Source: Tessaracoccus sp. OH4464_COT-324
GTDB lineage: Bacteria; Actinomycetota; Actinomycetes; Propionibacteriales; Propionibacteriaceae
NCBI RefSeq assembly: GCF_003932855.1
Contig: NZ_RQYZ01000015.1
Location: 1-64,000 of the forward strand
Length of the DNA: 64,000 nt
Direction of reading: 5' to 3'
The stretch's first letter is position 1, and each line of letters opens with the position of its first letter. A program made the translations under genes and the position numbers. The notes under the pieces are model-generated. The model was not told the origin of the DNA and ran no database searches. It saw only the letters and a list, made by a program, of their open reading frames with translations. This document shows positions 5,966 to 15,776 of this stretch, piece after piece.

Positions 5966-8823
5966 AGCTGAGGACGATCGTCGGGATTTTCCTGGCCGCT
6001 TTCTTCCTGCTGCCGGTCCTGCCTCCCGCGGCGGCCGACGACACCGCGCCGACCTCGCCGGTGGGCCGGTTCAGCGCGTGTGTGCGCGGCGGCGGGCAGG
6101 GCCGGGTGCTGCTGCTGATGGACCGCTCCGGCTCACTGCGGGTCACCGATCCCCAGGCCGCCCGGGTGACGGCGGCCAACCATTTTGTCGGCGGCCTGGC
6201 GCGCACGCTGGGGGAGCAGAAAGAGTCGACGATTCGGATCGCGGTCAGCGGCTTCGACATCGGCTACGAGAAGACCCTCGACTGGACCGAGCTTAACGCG
6301 GGGAGCTTGCCGCAGGTGCAGGCGGACATCGCATCCTATGCCCAGCGCAACACCGGGCAGGACACCGACTACTGGATGGCCGCCGACGGCGCGCGCCGCG
6401 AGCTGGCCAGCGAACTGGGCGGCGGCAAGGGCTGTGCGCTGTTGGTGTGGTTTTCTGATGGCCAGTTCGACGTGCCCGTGCGGATCAGCCCGGAGAACTT
6501 CGAATCGCTGGGCGGGGCCAAGCCCTACGCTCCCGACAACAAGCTGGACACCCTGGAGGCGGTGCGTGAGGCCATGGACATGGGCATCACCGACCTCTGC
6601 CGGCCCGGCGGCGTCGCGGATCAGCTGCGCAGCCTGGAGATTGTCAGCCTGGGCATCGGGCTGGCGCCGGACGGAAACGCGGACACCTTCAACCTGATGC
6701 GGGGGTTCACCTCCGGCGAGGGCATGCAGTGCGGGGAGAAGACGGACCCGCCGCCGGGCCAGTTCGTGATGGCCTCCAACATCGACGACCTGATTTTCGC
6801 CTTCCAGCAGGGCACGATGAGCAACCCGGAGCCCCCGGTGGAGACTGGACTGTGCACGGAGGGTGAGGAGCCGTGCGCGGAGGGTACCCGGGATTTCGTC
6901 CTCGACGATTCCATCGGCGGGGTGGACGCCATCGCCACGGTGCCCAAGGAGGGCGACCGGGTGCTGTTGCAGACCCGCACCGGTGAACTGCTGAAACTTG
7001 AAGGGGACTCCGGGGAAGCGAAGACCAGCGGGGCTGTCATCAAATGGCAGCGCATGACCGCGCTCACCACGTCGATTCGGATGGAGCGCGACGGCAAGGC
7101 GCCCGAGTGGGTGGGGCCGTGGGGGCTCGTCTTCGTCAGCCCGAAGCAGACCGAAGAGACGGCCAAGTCGCTGCTCAAACTGATTGGCGACGTCCGTCCA
7201 GTTGTGGAGGGATTCGATACGCTCAGCGTGCAGTCGGGTGGCGATCCCGTCGACTTGCGGATCTCCCTGCACAACCACGTGGGGGACCAGGTGGATCCCG
7301 CCATCCTCTCGGAGGGCTCGACGCTCAGCGCGATGCTCGTCACCAGCGACGGCAAGACCACCGAGCTGGCCAGCAAGCTGCAGGTCCGGGAGCTGGCTAA
7401 GCCCCTGAAGCTTGAGCCGAAGCTGCTTGAGCCGGGGGCCGCCCGAATCAACCTTCGGCTGGAGGTGCGCACCCGCGATTGGGAGGGCGATGGCCGGAAG
7501 GTGCCCGGCACCAAGCTGGAGCCCGTCGACTCGTCCTTGCTTTTCCAGGTGCAGCCCCCCGGCGAATACCCGACGATCGCGGACCGCGTCGATTTCGGCG
7601 CCACGGAATCCCCCGATCCGATCACCAGGACGCTGCCGCTAAACGGCAGCGGGTGCGCGTGGCTGGATCCCGATGTCCAGTTCACTGGTTTCCCCGCCGA
7701 GGTGACCTCGCCGCGGCTCACCACCCCGGCCCAATCGAAGGAGACTTGCTCCGCCTCGGGCCTGGAGCTGACACTCAACCCGGGCGCGGTGGGCAACGGG
7801 GCGCTCGTGGGAGAAGCCAAGGTTTGGTTGACCTCCGAGACCAACGGCGAACCCATCGCCGTGCCGCTCTCCTTCGAGCTGCAAATGAGCCGGCCCGCGT
7901 CGCAGCCGGTGCTGTGGAGCACCCTCGTCGGGCTCACCCTGCTGGGCGTGCTGATCCCGGTGCTCCTGCTCTACGTCGTCAAGTACGTCAACGCCGGCAT
8001 CCCCGGGCAGTCGCTATTCGCGCAGCAGGTGCGCGGGCAGGTGACGGAGGGCGGATCCTTCGCCGACGCCGGGCTCGGCCTGGACGTCTCGCAGATGCAG
8101 ATCCGCCACCTCGTCAACGGGCGTCGGCGCGTGGACATCGCGGGCGTCATGCTGCGGGCAAAGATGGGCCTGGCGCCCACCGAGCCGGGATACGTCGTGG
8201 TGGATCAACCCGGCCGGGCGGCCGGGGGCCGGACCATCATGTCGAGCATCGGCGATCGGGCGCGGCTCCCGTTGGCGGTGCAGGGCAACTGGACGGTGGC
8301 GCTCGACCCGGAACGCCCACACAGCGGCGACGTGACCGTCACGGTCTTCACTAGTGCCGGGGCCCCCGGCCTGAAGGAGCTGGAGGCGGACGTGCGCAGC
8401 AACCTGCGCGACGCCGTCGCGAAACTGCGCTCGGGGCTGCCGCCGGAGCCGGGCGCACCAGATCCGTGGGGAGCCGGCCCTTCCGGCCCCGGGGGCGGCT
8501 CCGGCGGGTGGAGCACCCCGCCGAGTGCGCCGAGCGCCGGCGGCTGGGACGCGCCGCCGACGACCCCGACACAGTCCGGCTGGGGCGCGCCGCCAGCCCA
8601 GCCCCCCGCCCAAAGCGGGTGGGACGGGATGCAGACGCAGATTCAGCCCACCCAGCCTGGGTGGGGCGGCCCGGCTCAGCCGCAGCAACCCGGCTGGGGC
8701 GCGCCACCGAACCAGCCGCAGCAGCCCGGCTGGGGTGGCCCCGCCCAGCCGCAGCAGCCGCCCGGTGGGCAGAATTGGAACGGCAACTCAAACCCGCATC
8801 CCCCGCTCGGCGGCGGATGGTGA
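5962..8823 (+). CDS. Exported vWA-domain protein with transmembrane anchor and GWG/Pro/Gln-rich tail
   Basis: A 953-residue type I membrane protein. Residues 1-26 are a signal peptide (ending PPAAADD). A von Willebrand A domain follows at about residues 45-275, with the MIDAS motif LLLMDRSGSLRVTD, a conserved Thr/Asp region (DTDYWMAADGA) and LVWFSDGQFD. Beta-rich extracellular segments run to the membrane helix near residues 650-677. The cytoplasmic part has a ~140-residue beta-rich domain and then, from about residue 830, a low-complexity tail with many Gly-Trp-Gly units among Pro and Gln. It could sense something outside and gather partners inside. It is coupled to the upstream gene by an ATGA overlap and followed after 23 nt by the tubulin-like gene. 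Confidence 0.88.
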   Translation: MKLRTIVGIFLAAFFLLPVLPPAAADDTAPTSPVGRFSACVRGGGQGRVLLLMDRSGSLRVTDPQAARVTAANHFVGGLARTLGEQKESTIRIAVSGFDIGYEKTLDWTELNAGSLPQVQADIASYAQRNTGQDTDYWMAADGARRELASELGGGKGCALLVWFSDGQFDVPVRISPENFESLGGAKPYAPDNKLDTLEAVREAMDMGITDLCRPGGVADQLRSLEIVSLGIGLAPDGNADTFNLMRGFTSGEGMQCGEKTDPPPGQFVMASNIDDLIFAFQQGTMSNPEPPVETGLCTEGEEPCAEGTRDFVLDDSIGGVDAIATVPKEGDRVLLQTRTGELLKLEGDSGEAKTSGAVIKWQRMTALTTSIRMERDGKAPEWVGPWGLVFVSPKQTEETAKSLLKLIGDVRPVVEGFDTLSVQSGGDPVDLRISLHNHVGDQVDPAILSEGSTLSAMLVTSDGKTTELASKLQVRELAKPLKLEPKLLEPGAARINLRLEVRTRDWEGDGRKVPGTKLEPVDSSLLFQVQPPGEYPTIADRVDFGATESPDPITRTLPLNGSGCAWLDPDVQFTGFPAEVTSPRLTTPAQSKETCSASGLELTLNPGAVGNGALVGEAKVWLTSETNGEPIAVPLSFELQMSRPASQPVLWSTLVGLTLLGVLIPVLLLYVVKYVNAGIPGQSLFAQQVRGQVTEGGSFADAGLGLDVSQMQIRHLVNGRRRVDIAGVMLRAKMGLAPTEPGYVVVDQPGRAAGGRTIMSSIGDRARLPLAVQGNWTVALDPERPHSGDVTVTVFTSAGAPGLKELEADVRSNLRDAVAKLRSGLPPEPGAPDPWGAGPSGPGGGSGGWSTPPSAPSAGGWDAPPTTPTQSGWGAPPAQPPAQSGWDGMQTQIQPTQPGWGGPAQPQQPGWGAPPNQPQQPGWGGPAQPQQPPGGQNWNGNSNPHPPLGGGW
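8500..8822 (+). repeat. Degenerate tandem repeat coding GWG/Pro/Gln tail
   Basis: At least eight imperfect repeats encode GW-(G/D)-x-(P/A) blocks separated by Pro/Gln runs such as PQQPGWGAPPNQPQQPGWGG. The DNA units vary in length in multiples of three, so the frame is kept. Confidence 0.75.
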
Positions 8824-8846
8824 TGACAAGTTAAGGAAGCAAGACA

Positions 8847-11800
8847 GTGCGTAGATTCCTACTAGTTGGCTGTGGCGGCTCGGGCGGCACCACGCTGCGG
8901 CTGCTCATCGACCAGCTCCGTGCCGATCTTCGGGCGCGCGGGATTTCCGAGTTGCCCGACGCCTGGCAGTTCGTGCACATCGACGTTCCCGTCGACCCCG
9001 ACAAGGGGCCCGAGCCGCTGGGCAGCATCCAGGACATGGGCGGGCACTATGTGTCCTTCTCCTCCCCGTCCAACTCCTTCCTGCAGACGGCTAACACCGT
9101 GGAGGCGCAGCTGTCGAACAAAGGGCGCAACTACGTCGGGCTGGTCGGCTGGGCGCCGCGCAACCCCGCCGCCGCGAACACCATCCCTGTGACCTCCGGC
9201 GCCGGCCAGTACCGCGCCGTCGGGCGCATGCTGACCCTGCCGAGGCTGAGCCAGCTGCGCGAGACTCTGGTGCGGGCGCAGGCCAAGTCGGTGGCGCCCG
9301 GGGCGTGGGGACAGATCCCGGTGCACGAGCAGTCGAGCGAGGTCATCATCCCGATCGTCGTGGGCTCGATGGCCGGCGGCTCGGGCGCGTCGATGTTCCT
9401 CGACGTGGCGCGGCTGCTCGGCACGCTGCCGGGCGTCAAGAGCCAGAACATCGGCTGCTTCCTCTACACCGCCGACGTGTTCGCGCAACTCGACGAGGGA
9501 AAGCGGTCGAACATCGAAGGCAACGCGATGGCCGCGCTGCCGGAGATCATCGCCGCGATCGCCCGCACGGCCGAGGGATTCGACGTCGCCACGTACACGT
9601 CGCTGGGCATCCCGGTGAACACCAACACCCCGCCCTTTGCGCGTGTGTTCCCGATCGGCTCCAAGATCGGGGGCTCGGGCGCCTACTTCGGCGACGGCTC
9701 CCAGGAGTCGGTGTATCGCGGCATCGCCCGCGCGCTGGCGGGCACCATGCTCTCCGAGCGGGCGTCACGGCAGTACCTCGACTTCATGCTGGGCAACCCC
9801 AACCCGTTGACCAGCCTGAACCAGAAGTTCGGGTGGCGGATCGACCCGCTGGCGCTGCCGTTCGGCTCCCTGGGCTTCGCCAGCCTGTCCCTGGGCCGTG
9901 ACCGCTACCTCGATTACGCCGCCCAGCGGCTGGCCCGCAGCGCCTCGGAGCACCTCGTCGCGGGCCACATCAACCCGACGAGCCAGCTGCCCGGCAACGA
10001 CCAGCTGCGCCAGCTGATGGACAACCAGATCGGCGCCTCGCTCAGCTTCGTCGGCCTGCCGCAGAACGATCAGGCCGTCTCCGACTGGTTCCAGACGATG
10101 GCCTTCCAGCAGCCGGTGTGGGAGGCGATGGCCCGCGAGGCGGGCGGCCCGGCCTTCGCGACGATCACGAACTCGGGGTCAGCGCCCGCCGCGCAGTGGC
10201 TGAGCACGGTCGCGCTGTCGCTGGGCCAGCTGCGTGAGCAGTCGCGCAACCACGCCCGGCGCAACGCCTACGCCTGGGCCGAGGGATGGTCGGAGCAGCT
10301 GGAGGCCGCGACCCGCGCCGAGTTCCTGCGCGTCGCCGGCCATTTCGGACTGCCCTACGCGCGCGAGCTGATGAGCAGGCTGCGCATGCGGGTGGACCAG
10401 ATCATCGGGGAACTGGCCCAGGCGGGTGCCTCCGCCGACGGCCTGGATCCGCTGGGCATCGACCCGACGGTGGCGATGCAGGCGCAGTCCCTGGGCAAGA
10501 GGATCGTCGACATGACCCACCCGATCGGGCAGATGGTGGTGCGCTCGCTGTCGAACTCCCTGGAGCGGGTGCAACGCCTCGAAGGCGCGCGCATCGCAGC
10601 CGAGGTGCTGCGCTGCTACGCGATCGACGTGCTCGGCGCGCTGGAGCGGGCCGCCAACGACTCCCTGCACCTGCTGGAGGTGGAGCGCGCGAAGACCTCC
10701 TCGGGCGCGGGCCTGGCACAGCTGCATTCGGAGGTGTTCGCCGACTGGCCCGACGAGAGCGATCGCGTGCCGTTGCGGTTCAACCACGCGGAGAACGAGG
10801 TGCTGCTCACCACCGCGAACGATTTCCCGAACCAGTTCCACAGCGACGTCGTCGCCTCCACGCAGGGCCAGCTCGGCTACCAGGCGGCGCTGGCGAAGAT
10901 CCGGTTCGAGGCCACCCGCGGTGAGTGGGAGACCACCGGGGCCAAACAGAACCACGACGTGCTGAAGCAGATCAGCCACTGGCGACCGCAGGCGCTGCCG
11001 TGGCGGGCTGCGGACGGGCAGCCTACCCCCGAGGCGAAACCGAACTATTCGCTGCTTATGACCCACGCCGACCTCCTGCATCGCGCCCAGGCCCGCCTGA
11101 GCGCGAAGGGCGATGTGTTTGCCGCGTTCGCGGGCCAGTCGATCTCTGACTACCTGGACGACCCCCAGGTGAACGTGATTGACCGCCAGCAGCGTCAGGA
11201 GTCGTTCGCGACGAAGCTGTTGGAGGCGATGGAGAAGGCGAAGCCCGTGGTGGGCATCGATGTCAACATGGCAACGCGGCTGCACGGCACCGACATCAAG
11301 TTCGTCTACTCCTTCTCCGACATCCCGATCGGCACCGAGCACCCGGTCAGCCAGAACGTGCTGCAGCGCCTGCGCGGCAACCCCACGCTCGACCCGACCA
11401 GCGTCGAGAACTTCGAGGATTCCCTGGTGGGGGCCATCTCCAACGCGGGCAAGGTCAACATCTTCGGCTCCTACCAGAAAGTATCCCCGCTGTGCTTTAC
11501 GTCGCTGCTGGAGCCCATCCAATCGCGGTGGGCGAAGGCACCGCTGATCGCCCAGCGCAACCTATGGCAGTGGAAACGCACCCGCCCGCTCGCCGCTGCG
11601 GTCGCGATGTCGCCCGACGAGCTGATCCGCGTCATCTCCGGCTGGTACCTGGGCCGACTCGTCGGCCTCGTCCGGCAGGACGCGACCGGCAAGGCCTCCG
11701 TCGCCACCCCCGACGGCTGGGCAGACTTCGGTGACCTCCTGACCAGCGAGGACACCCAGGTGCGCACCCCGCACGACGTGCTGCCGGCCGTGCTGATGAG

Positions 11801-12320
11801 CCACGCCTGGGCGTTCGTGCGCTGCGTGGGTGACGCCGACCTGACGCCGCTCACCCCCTACGATGCGCTGCGCCGACTCGTGGACACCGCGGACTCCAAC
11901 GCGCACTCGGGCGACGTCGACTCGCTCCAGGGCGTGGAGCTGCTCAGGGCCGCTTTCTACGACCGCCCGATGCAGATCGACGGCGACCGGCTGCCGTGCG
12001 ACGGGCCCAGCCCGGTGCTGACGAGAGCCGAAGCCGGCGAGGGGGCGCTCGGAGTCGCGCGCGCCGAGGCGGCGCTGAAGTGGGTGGAAGGGCTGCGGCT
12101 GCTGTATGCGCAGCAGTGGGGCCAGGCCGACGACGGCGTCATCCGCGACGACAACATCCGGGCCTACCAGCTGGATTTGCCGCTGGCCAAGGTGCGCGAG
12201 CTGGGTCTGATGGCCGAGCTGGCCCCCTACGCGATGCCTGCCCTTGAGCTGTTGCGCGACATGATCCAGGCGGCCAAGCAGGACGATTCAACGGGTGCCG
12301 GCGATGATGTCTGGGTCTGA
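8847..12320 (+). CDS. Giant tubulin/FtsZ-like GTPase-fold protein (Tubulin_2-like)
   Basis: A 1157-residue cytoplasmic protein. The N-terminus has a Rossmann-like glycine motif LLVGCGGSGGTTLR (residues 5-18), and residues ~168-186 carry VVGSMAGGSGASMFLDVAR, which corresponds to the tubulin/FtsZ signature loop (GGGTGSG). This pair of motifs is typical of the 'tubulin-like' family found in multi-gene bacterial systems. Residues ~200-400 continue the tubulin fold (IGGSGAYFGDG); the remaining ~700 residues are mostly helical and unassigned. It is expected to bind GTP and perhaps polymerise. The GTG start is preceded by AAGGAAG at suitable spacing. It is the central gene of the operon and overlaps the next. 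Confidence 0.85.
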   Translation: MRRFLLVGCGGSGGTTLRLLIDQLRADLRARGISELPDAWQFVHIDVPVDPDKGPEPLGSIQDMGGHYVSFSSPSNSFLQTANTVEAQLSNKGRNYVGLVGWAPRNPAAANTIPVTSGAGQYRAVGRMLTLPRLSQLRETLVRAQAKSVAPGAWGQIPVHEQSSEVIIPIVVGSMAGGSGASMFLDVARLLGTLPGVKSQNIGCFLYTADVFAQLDEGKRSNIEGNAMAALPEIIAAIARTAEGFDVATYTSLGIPVNTNTPPFARVFPIGSKIGGSGAYFGDGSQESVYRGIARALAGTMLSERASRQYLDFMLGNPNPLTSLNQKFGWRIDPLALPFGSLGFASLSLGRDRYLDYAAQRLARSASEHLVAGHINPTSQLPGNDQLRQLMDNQIGASLSFVGLPQNDQAVSDWFQTMAFQQPVWEAMAREAGGPAFATITNSGSAPAAQWLSTVALSLGQLREQSRNHARRNAYAWAEGWSEQLEAATRAEFLRVAGHFGLPYARELMSRLRMRVDQIIGELAQAGASADGLDPLGIDPTVAMQAQSLGKRIVDMTHPIGQMVVRSLSNSLERVQRLEGARIAAEVLRCYAIDVLGALERAANDSLHLLEVERAKTSSGAGLAQLHSEVFADWPDESDRVPLRFNHAENEVLLTTANDFPNQFHSDVVASTQGQLGYQAALAKIRFEATRGEWETTGAKQNHDVLKQISHWRPQALPWRAADGQPTPEAKPNYSLLMTHADLLHRAQARLSAKGDVFAAFAGQSISDYLDDPQVNVIDRQQRQESFATKLLEAMEKAKPVVGIDVNMATRLHGTDIKFVYSFSDIPIGTEHPVSQNVLQRLRGNPTLDPTSVENFEDSLVGAISNAGKVNIFGSYQKVSPLCFTSLLEPIQSRWAKAPLIAQRNLWQWKRTRPLAAAVAMSPDELIRVISGWYLGRLVGLVRQDATGKASVATPDGWADFGDLLTSEDTQVRTPHDVLPAVLMSHAWAFVRCVGDADLTPLTPYDALRRLVDTADSNAHSGDVDSLQGVELLRAAFYDRPMQIDGDRLPCDGPSPVLTRAEAGEGALGVARAEAALKWVEGLRLLYAQQWGQADDGVIRDDNIRAYQLDLPLAKVRELGLMAELAPYAMPALELLRDMIQAAKQDDSTGAGDDVWV

Positions 12321-14943
12321 CTACGTCGTCATCGCAGCGAGGCGCCCGCTGGCGGTCGCGCTGCAGGGCATACTGCGCGACTGGGTGCTGCAGGGTGTCG
12401 TGAGCCCGTGCCGGATCGTGGATCTCGACTCCCTCCAACCCCAACAGGACACGGTGCCCGCTTTCTCCCTCTCACAGGCGGGCTGCCGCGGGGTGTCGAT
12501 CCGGCAGGAGCTGAGCGGGTTGCGCGTGGCGCGGGTGCGGCTGTGCATCGTGGGCTGCGTCGATGAGGAAGACACCCGAGCACTGCGTGACCAGGCGATC
12601 GCGTTGCAGTCGCTGCTGCGTGAGTCGCTGCCGGGGGCTCCGACGGTGCTCATCAGCCTCACAGTCGGCAGCCCAAACTCGCAGTGGCAGTCGCGTTCGC
12701 TGGTGATGATTGGCTGGCACAACCTCGCGCTGGCGCCGGAACAGTCGGAGGCGCCCGGCCGCTCCGCCACTCCGCTGGCAGCCAGCCTCGCCAACCCGGC
12801 CTGGCACATGCTGGTGGCGGGGTCGCTGGCCGGCATCCTCGGCCTGTGGCCCGGGCAGCGGAAGGCACCGTTCGACCTCCGGCAGCCGCCAGCGGGCGAG
12901 CTGCTCACCCCGGTCAGGGTGTTCAGCCGGTCGCTGTCGTCGGGCTCCGTGCAGCAGGAACTGAGTTCCAGGCTGGTGTCGGTGGATGAGCGCTACCCGG
13001 CGCCGTACTACGATCGCCGGCTCTCCAGCATGGTCGACGACGAGGTGCCGCGCGCCGTCGAGATGGCCGAGCGCCTGTTCGAGAAGCACTCGTACATGAT
13101 GCCCAGGGTGCGTCACGCCACCCCGCCGAAGCCGCCGTCGGATATCAGCGCGTGGGCGGCGGTGGGGCAGTTCCTGCGCTTCGTCGGCGACTCGCTGCGC
13201 CGTGTGCCGACGGAGATCGTCCGGGCGGCCAACCGGGCGGTCGCGCAGGGCGTGCAGAACATGGTCTACGGCGGCTCGGATTCCAGTTACGCGGTGGTGG
13301 TGGGCGGCGTTCGGGCGGACGGCTCGTCCGCGTCGTGGACTGATTACGAGCAGTCTCTCGACTCGGTGATCACCCGCTCCATGCAGGACCAGGGCGGCGA
13401 CGGGGCGCAGCCGACGCTCGCGCCGATCCCGCAGCTCAGGCAGCTGTGGAGCGACTACGCGGCAGGCGGGCTGACCCTGCTGGATGCGGGGGAGCGGGTG
13501 GAGCACCTGCCCCCGATCCGCTCGGGCCAGCAGCGCTCGATCATCGCGACGACCGCGCGCGTCGCCCCCGATCCGACGAATGTGTTCAAGCTGCCGGCTT
13601 CGCTGGCGGCCTTCCTGCCCAACTGGGAGATCCAGCCCGGCGACGACATCGAGGTGGGGCGGCTCTTCGAGCGTTTCGAGGTGCTTTCCCGAAACCAGCC
13701 GCACCTGGCGCAGGAGATCAGCAACGAGCGCAACCGGTTGCGCCAGTGGGCGGAGGCCGCGCGCGCCTCGTACTCGGGTTTCGTGGGTGGCCGGCTGGCC
13801 GACGCGCACCGCAGCGTCATCCAGGAGCTGGATGAGCTCGACGGCAGGATCGAGCAGCTCAGCTCCCGACCACCCGAGGTGGATCAGACGGCTGACATCG
13901 AGGACAACATGGTCATGAAGGTTTCGGTGCTGAGCGCCGTGACCCTGTCCGTGGTGGCGATCCTGGTGGCCCTCATGGTGCTGGGCGTTTTCGCTTGGCC
14001 GTGGCTCATCGTCGGAATCTTCGCGGCGGGCCTGTCATGGCTGGTCGTGGGCGCGGTGAACCACATGAGTTCGTCGCGCCGGGTGTTCGAGGTGCTGAAC
14101 CGCCGCAGGGCGGCGGACACCGAGTTGAGCGACGCCAAACAGCACCGGATCGAGGCCCTGGAGGATCTGCGCCGCATCTCGCGCGGCTACCGGCAGTACC
14201 TCGACTGGGCTCGCGTCTTCGGCGCGTTCGTGCACGCACCCTACGGCTACCCGCAGCAGCACACGGACAAGACGATCTCCGTCGGGCAAGGCCTGCCGCT
14301 GAACATCGGCATCGGGGTGGCGAAGTCCGACGAGGACGCCACCGACGCCGTGGCGGCCAACTGCCGCAGCCGCCTCTTCACTGCGGGCTGGCTGACGGAT
14401 CCGTGGCGAGAGTTCCAGGAGACGCCGCTGCCCGGGCTGGGCACCCTGGAGCAGCAGCTTGCGCCGGATCGGCTCGCGATGCTGAGCCAAGACCCGGTGA
14501 TCGAGGGCGAGCCGGTGCTGAGCCGCTGGAGCCGGGAGCTGGCGAGGGTGGCGCGTCAGCGCCCAGTCTCGGACGGAATGCGCCAGCGCGTGACCGGCCT
14601 CACGGTGGAGAACTCCGCGGCGCTCAACCAGCTGCTCACGCGGGTTCAGGTGTGTGATTCCGCCACCGGCCAGGCGCGGGAGGTGAACCGGGAGGAGTTC
14701 ATCGCGGGGCTGGAGACGGAGGTTGCCGTGGACTCGTTCCAGCCGGGGCTGTTCGCGAAGGACTCCAGCGAGCTGGACGTGCGCCAGGTGCGGCAGAACC
14801 TTCCGCAGAACGACATGTTCGGGCTGGATCAGGCGATCGTGGTGGTGCAGCTGGGCGGCGACTTCATGGTCACGCAGTACGCGGGCACGCCGATCGTCGC
14901 AGGCTACACGCCGGAAATCCACGAGACCGGCGACTTCGTGTAG
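12304..14943 (+). CDS. Membrane-anchored coiled-coil protein of the tubulin operon
   Basis: About 879 residues from ATG 12304; GTG 12295 and ATG 12307 are alternatives, and none has a clear Shine-Dalgarno, so translation is probably coupled to the overlapping tubulin-like gene. Residues ~390-530 contain heptad-rich helices (ERNRLRQWAEAARAS, IQELDELDGRIEQLS), followed by a two-helix membrane hairpin at about residues 538-585, then another helical segment (SDAKQHRIEALEDLRRIS) and a C-terminal alpha/beta domain. The N-terminal ~130 residues include short strands and an LVAGSLAGILGLW segment. No family is recognised. It looks like a membrane adaptor tethering cytosolic partners. Confidence 0.8.
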   Translation: MMSGSDYVVIAARRPLAVALQGILRDWVLQGVVSPCRIVDLDSLQPQQDTVPAFSLSQAGCRGVSIRQELSGLRVARVRLCIVGCVDEEDTRALRDQAIALQSLLRESLPGAPTVLISLTVGSPNSQWQSRSLVMIGWHNLALAPEQSEAPGRSATPLAASLANPAWHMLVAGSLAGILGLWPGQRKAPFDLRQPPAGELLTPVRVFSRSLSSGSVQQELSSRLVSVDERYPAPYYDRRLSSMVDDEVPRAVEMAERLFEKHSYMMPRVRHATPPKPPSDISAWAAVGQFLRFVGDSLRRVPTEIVRAANRAVAQGVQNMVYGGSDSSYAVVVGGVRADGSSASWTDYEQSLDSVITRSMQDQGGDGAQPTLAPIPQLRQLWSDYAAGGLTLLDAGERVEHLPPIRSGQQRSIIATTARVAPDPTNVFKLPASLAAFLPNWEIQPGDDIEVGRLFERFEVLSRNQPHLAQEISNERNRLRQWAEAARASYSGFVGGRLADAHRSVIQELDELDGRIEQLSSRPPEVDQTADIEDNMVMKVSVLSAVTLSVVAILVALMVLGVFAWPWLIVGIFAAGLSWLVVGAVNHMSSSRRVFEVLNRRRAADTELSDAKQHRIEALEDLRRISRGYRQYLDWARVFGAFVHAPYGYPQQHTDKTISVGQGLPLNIGIGVAKSDEDATDAVAANCRSRLFTAGWLTDPWREFQETPLPGLGTLEQQLAPDRLAMLSQDPVIEGEPVLSRWSRELARVARQRPVSDGMRQRVTGLTVENSAALNQLLTRVQVCDSATGQAREVNREEFIAGLETEVAVDSFQPGLFAKDSSELDVRQVRQNLPQNDMFGLDQAIVVVQLGGDFMVTQYAGTPIVAGYTPEIHETGDFV

Positions 14944-14951
14944 GAGAAACG

Positions 14952-15776
14952 ATGTACGACTTTCTGACCTGGGCGATGCCGGGCTTCTTCCTCAACGCCG
15001 TACCCTCGGCCGTTTTCGGGGCCGAGCTGGCCCGACGCGCCGGCCGGTCGGTCTGGCAGGGAGTGGTGGCGTGCGCCCTGCTGCCGTGGGTGGGGATGCT
15101 GTTCTTCGTCCGGCAACCCCAAGGCGTGTCCTTCGCCAGCGGCTACGGCTACTACTGTTCGGCTATGCTCGCCATCGCGGGCGGGATGGGCATCATCTCC
15201 ATCTTCCCCAGCTGGGTGATGCTGCAGGACCGCAACGGCGAGCGGGTGGGGGTCTCCGCTTTCGGCAACTGGGTGCTCGTGGTGCTCATGCTGGCGGTTT
15301 CCGTGGTGTACATCCTGGGATCCTATGCGGTGGCCAAGGGCTCCTTCGCGGGCAGTTTGGCGACGGCGATCATCGCCTCCAGCGCGGCCGCGGTGAGTTA
15401 CCTCGCGACAAGCGTCGAGCACCTGTTCACCCGAGTCAGGTTCGGCGCCATCGGGGTGGCGAAGGATCTGCTGAACGTGCCCCAGCAGGAGGCCGCCCCC
15501 GGCCCCGGGCTATGGATCGCGGTGGTGGCGATCGTCGTCGCGTACCTGTGTGCGGCCTCGGTGCCCATCGGCCTACAGCTGAAGGAGCTGCCTGAGCCGT
15601 CGGCCGGCCAATCGCTGCCGCCCGGTCCTCAGCAGTTCCCGGGTCAGCAGCCGTTCCCGGGCCAGCAGCCGTTCCCGGGCCAGCAGCCGCCCGGGCACCC
15701 CCAGCCGCCCTCGGCCCCGACCGGCTTCGGGCAGCCGCCCGCCGCTCCCTGGACGCAGAAGGGAGACGTGTGGTGA
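14952..15776 (+). CDS. Polytopic membrane protein with QQPFPG-repeat tail
   Basis: A 274-residue protein with about six hydrophobic helices (roughly residues 5-25, 33-52, 62-85, 97-120, 125-145 and 177-199) and a C-terminal cytosolic tail made of Pro, Gln and Gly. The tail has three near-identical QQPFPG units. ATG 14952 follows GGAGAAACG as ribosome binding site, 8 nt after the preceding stop. No family is recognised. Like the vWA protein's tail, the Pro/Gln-rich tail faces the cytosol and may scaffold other operon products. Confidence 0.8.
   Translation: MYDFLTWAMPGFFLNAVPSAVFGAELARRAGRSVWQGVVACALLPWVGMLFFVRQPQGVSFASGYGYYCSAMLAIAGGMGIISIFPSWVMLQDRNGERVGVSAFGNWVLVVLMLAVSVVYILGSYAVAKGSFAGSLATAIIASSAAAVSYLATSVEHLFTRVRFGAIGVAKDLLNVPQQEAAPGPGLWIAVVAIVVAYLCAASVPIGLQLKELPEPSAGQSLPPGPQQFPGQQPFPGQQPFPGQQPPGHPQPPSAPTGFGQPPAAPWTQKGDVW
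15639..15695 (+). repeat. 18-bp tandem repeat encoding QQPFPG
   Basis: Three consecutive 18-bp units of the form CCGGGYCAGCAGCCGTTC encode (PGQQPF). The second and third are nearly identical, so unit number could change by slippage without altering the frame. Confidence 0.7.

Noticed and set aside
8500-8822. Repeats considered as a CRISPR-like array
   Set aside because: Units are in-frame coding repeats of Gly/Trp/Pro/Gln without spacers of constant length.
12472-13809. 445-codon antisense frame in the coiled-coil gene
   Set aside because: Low-complexity Arg/His product, no ribosome binding site.
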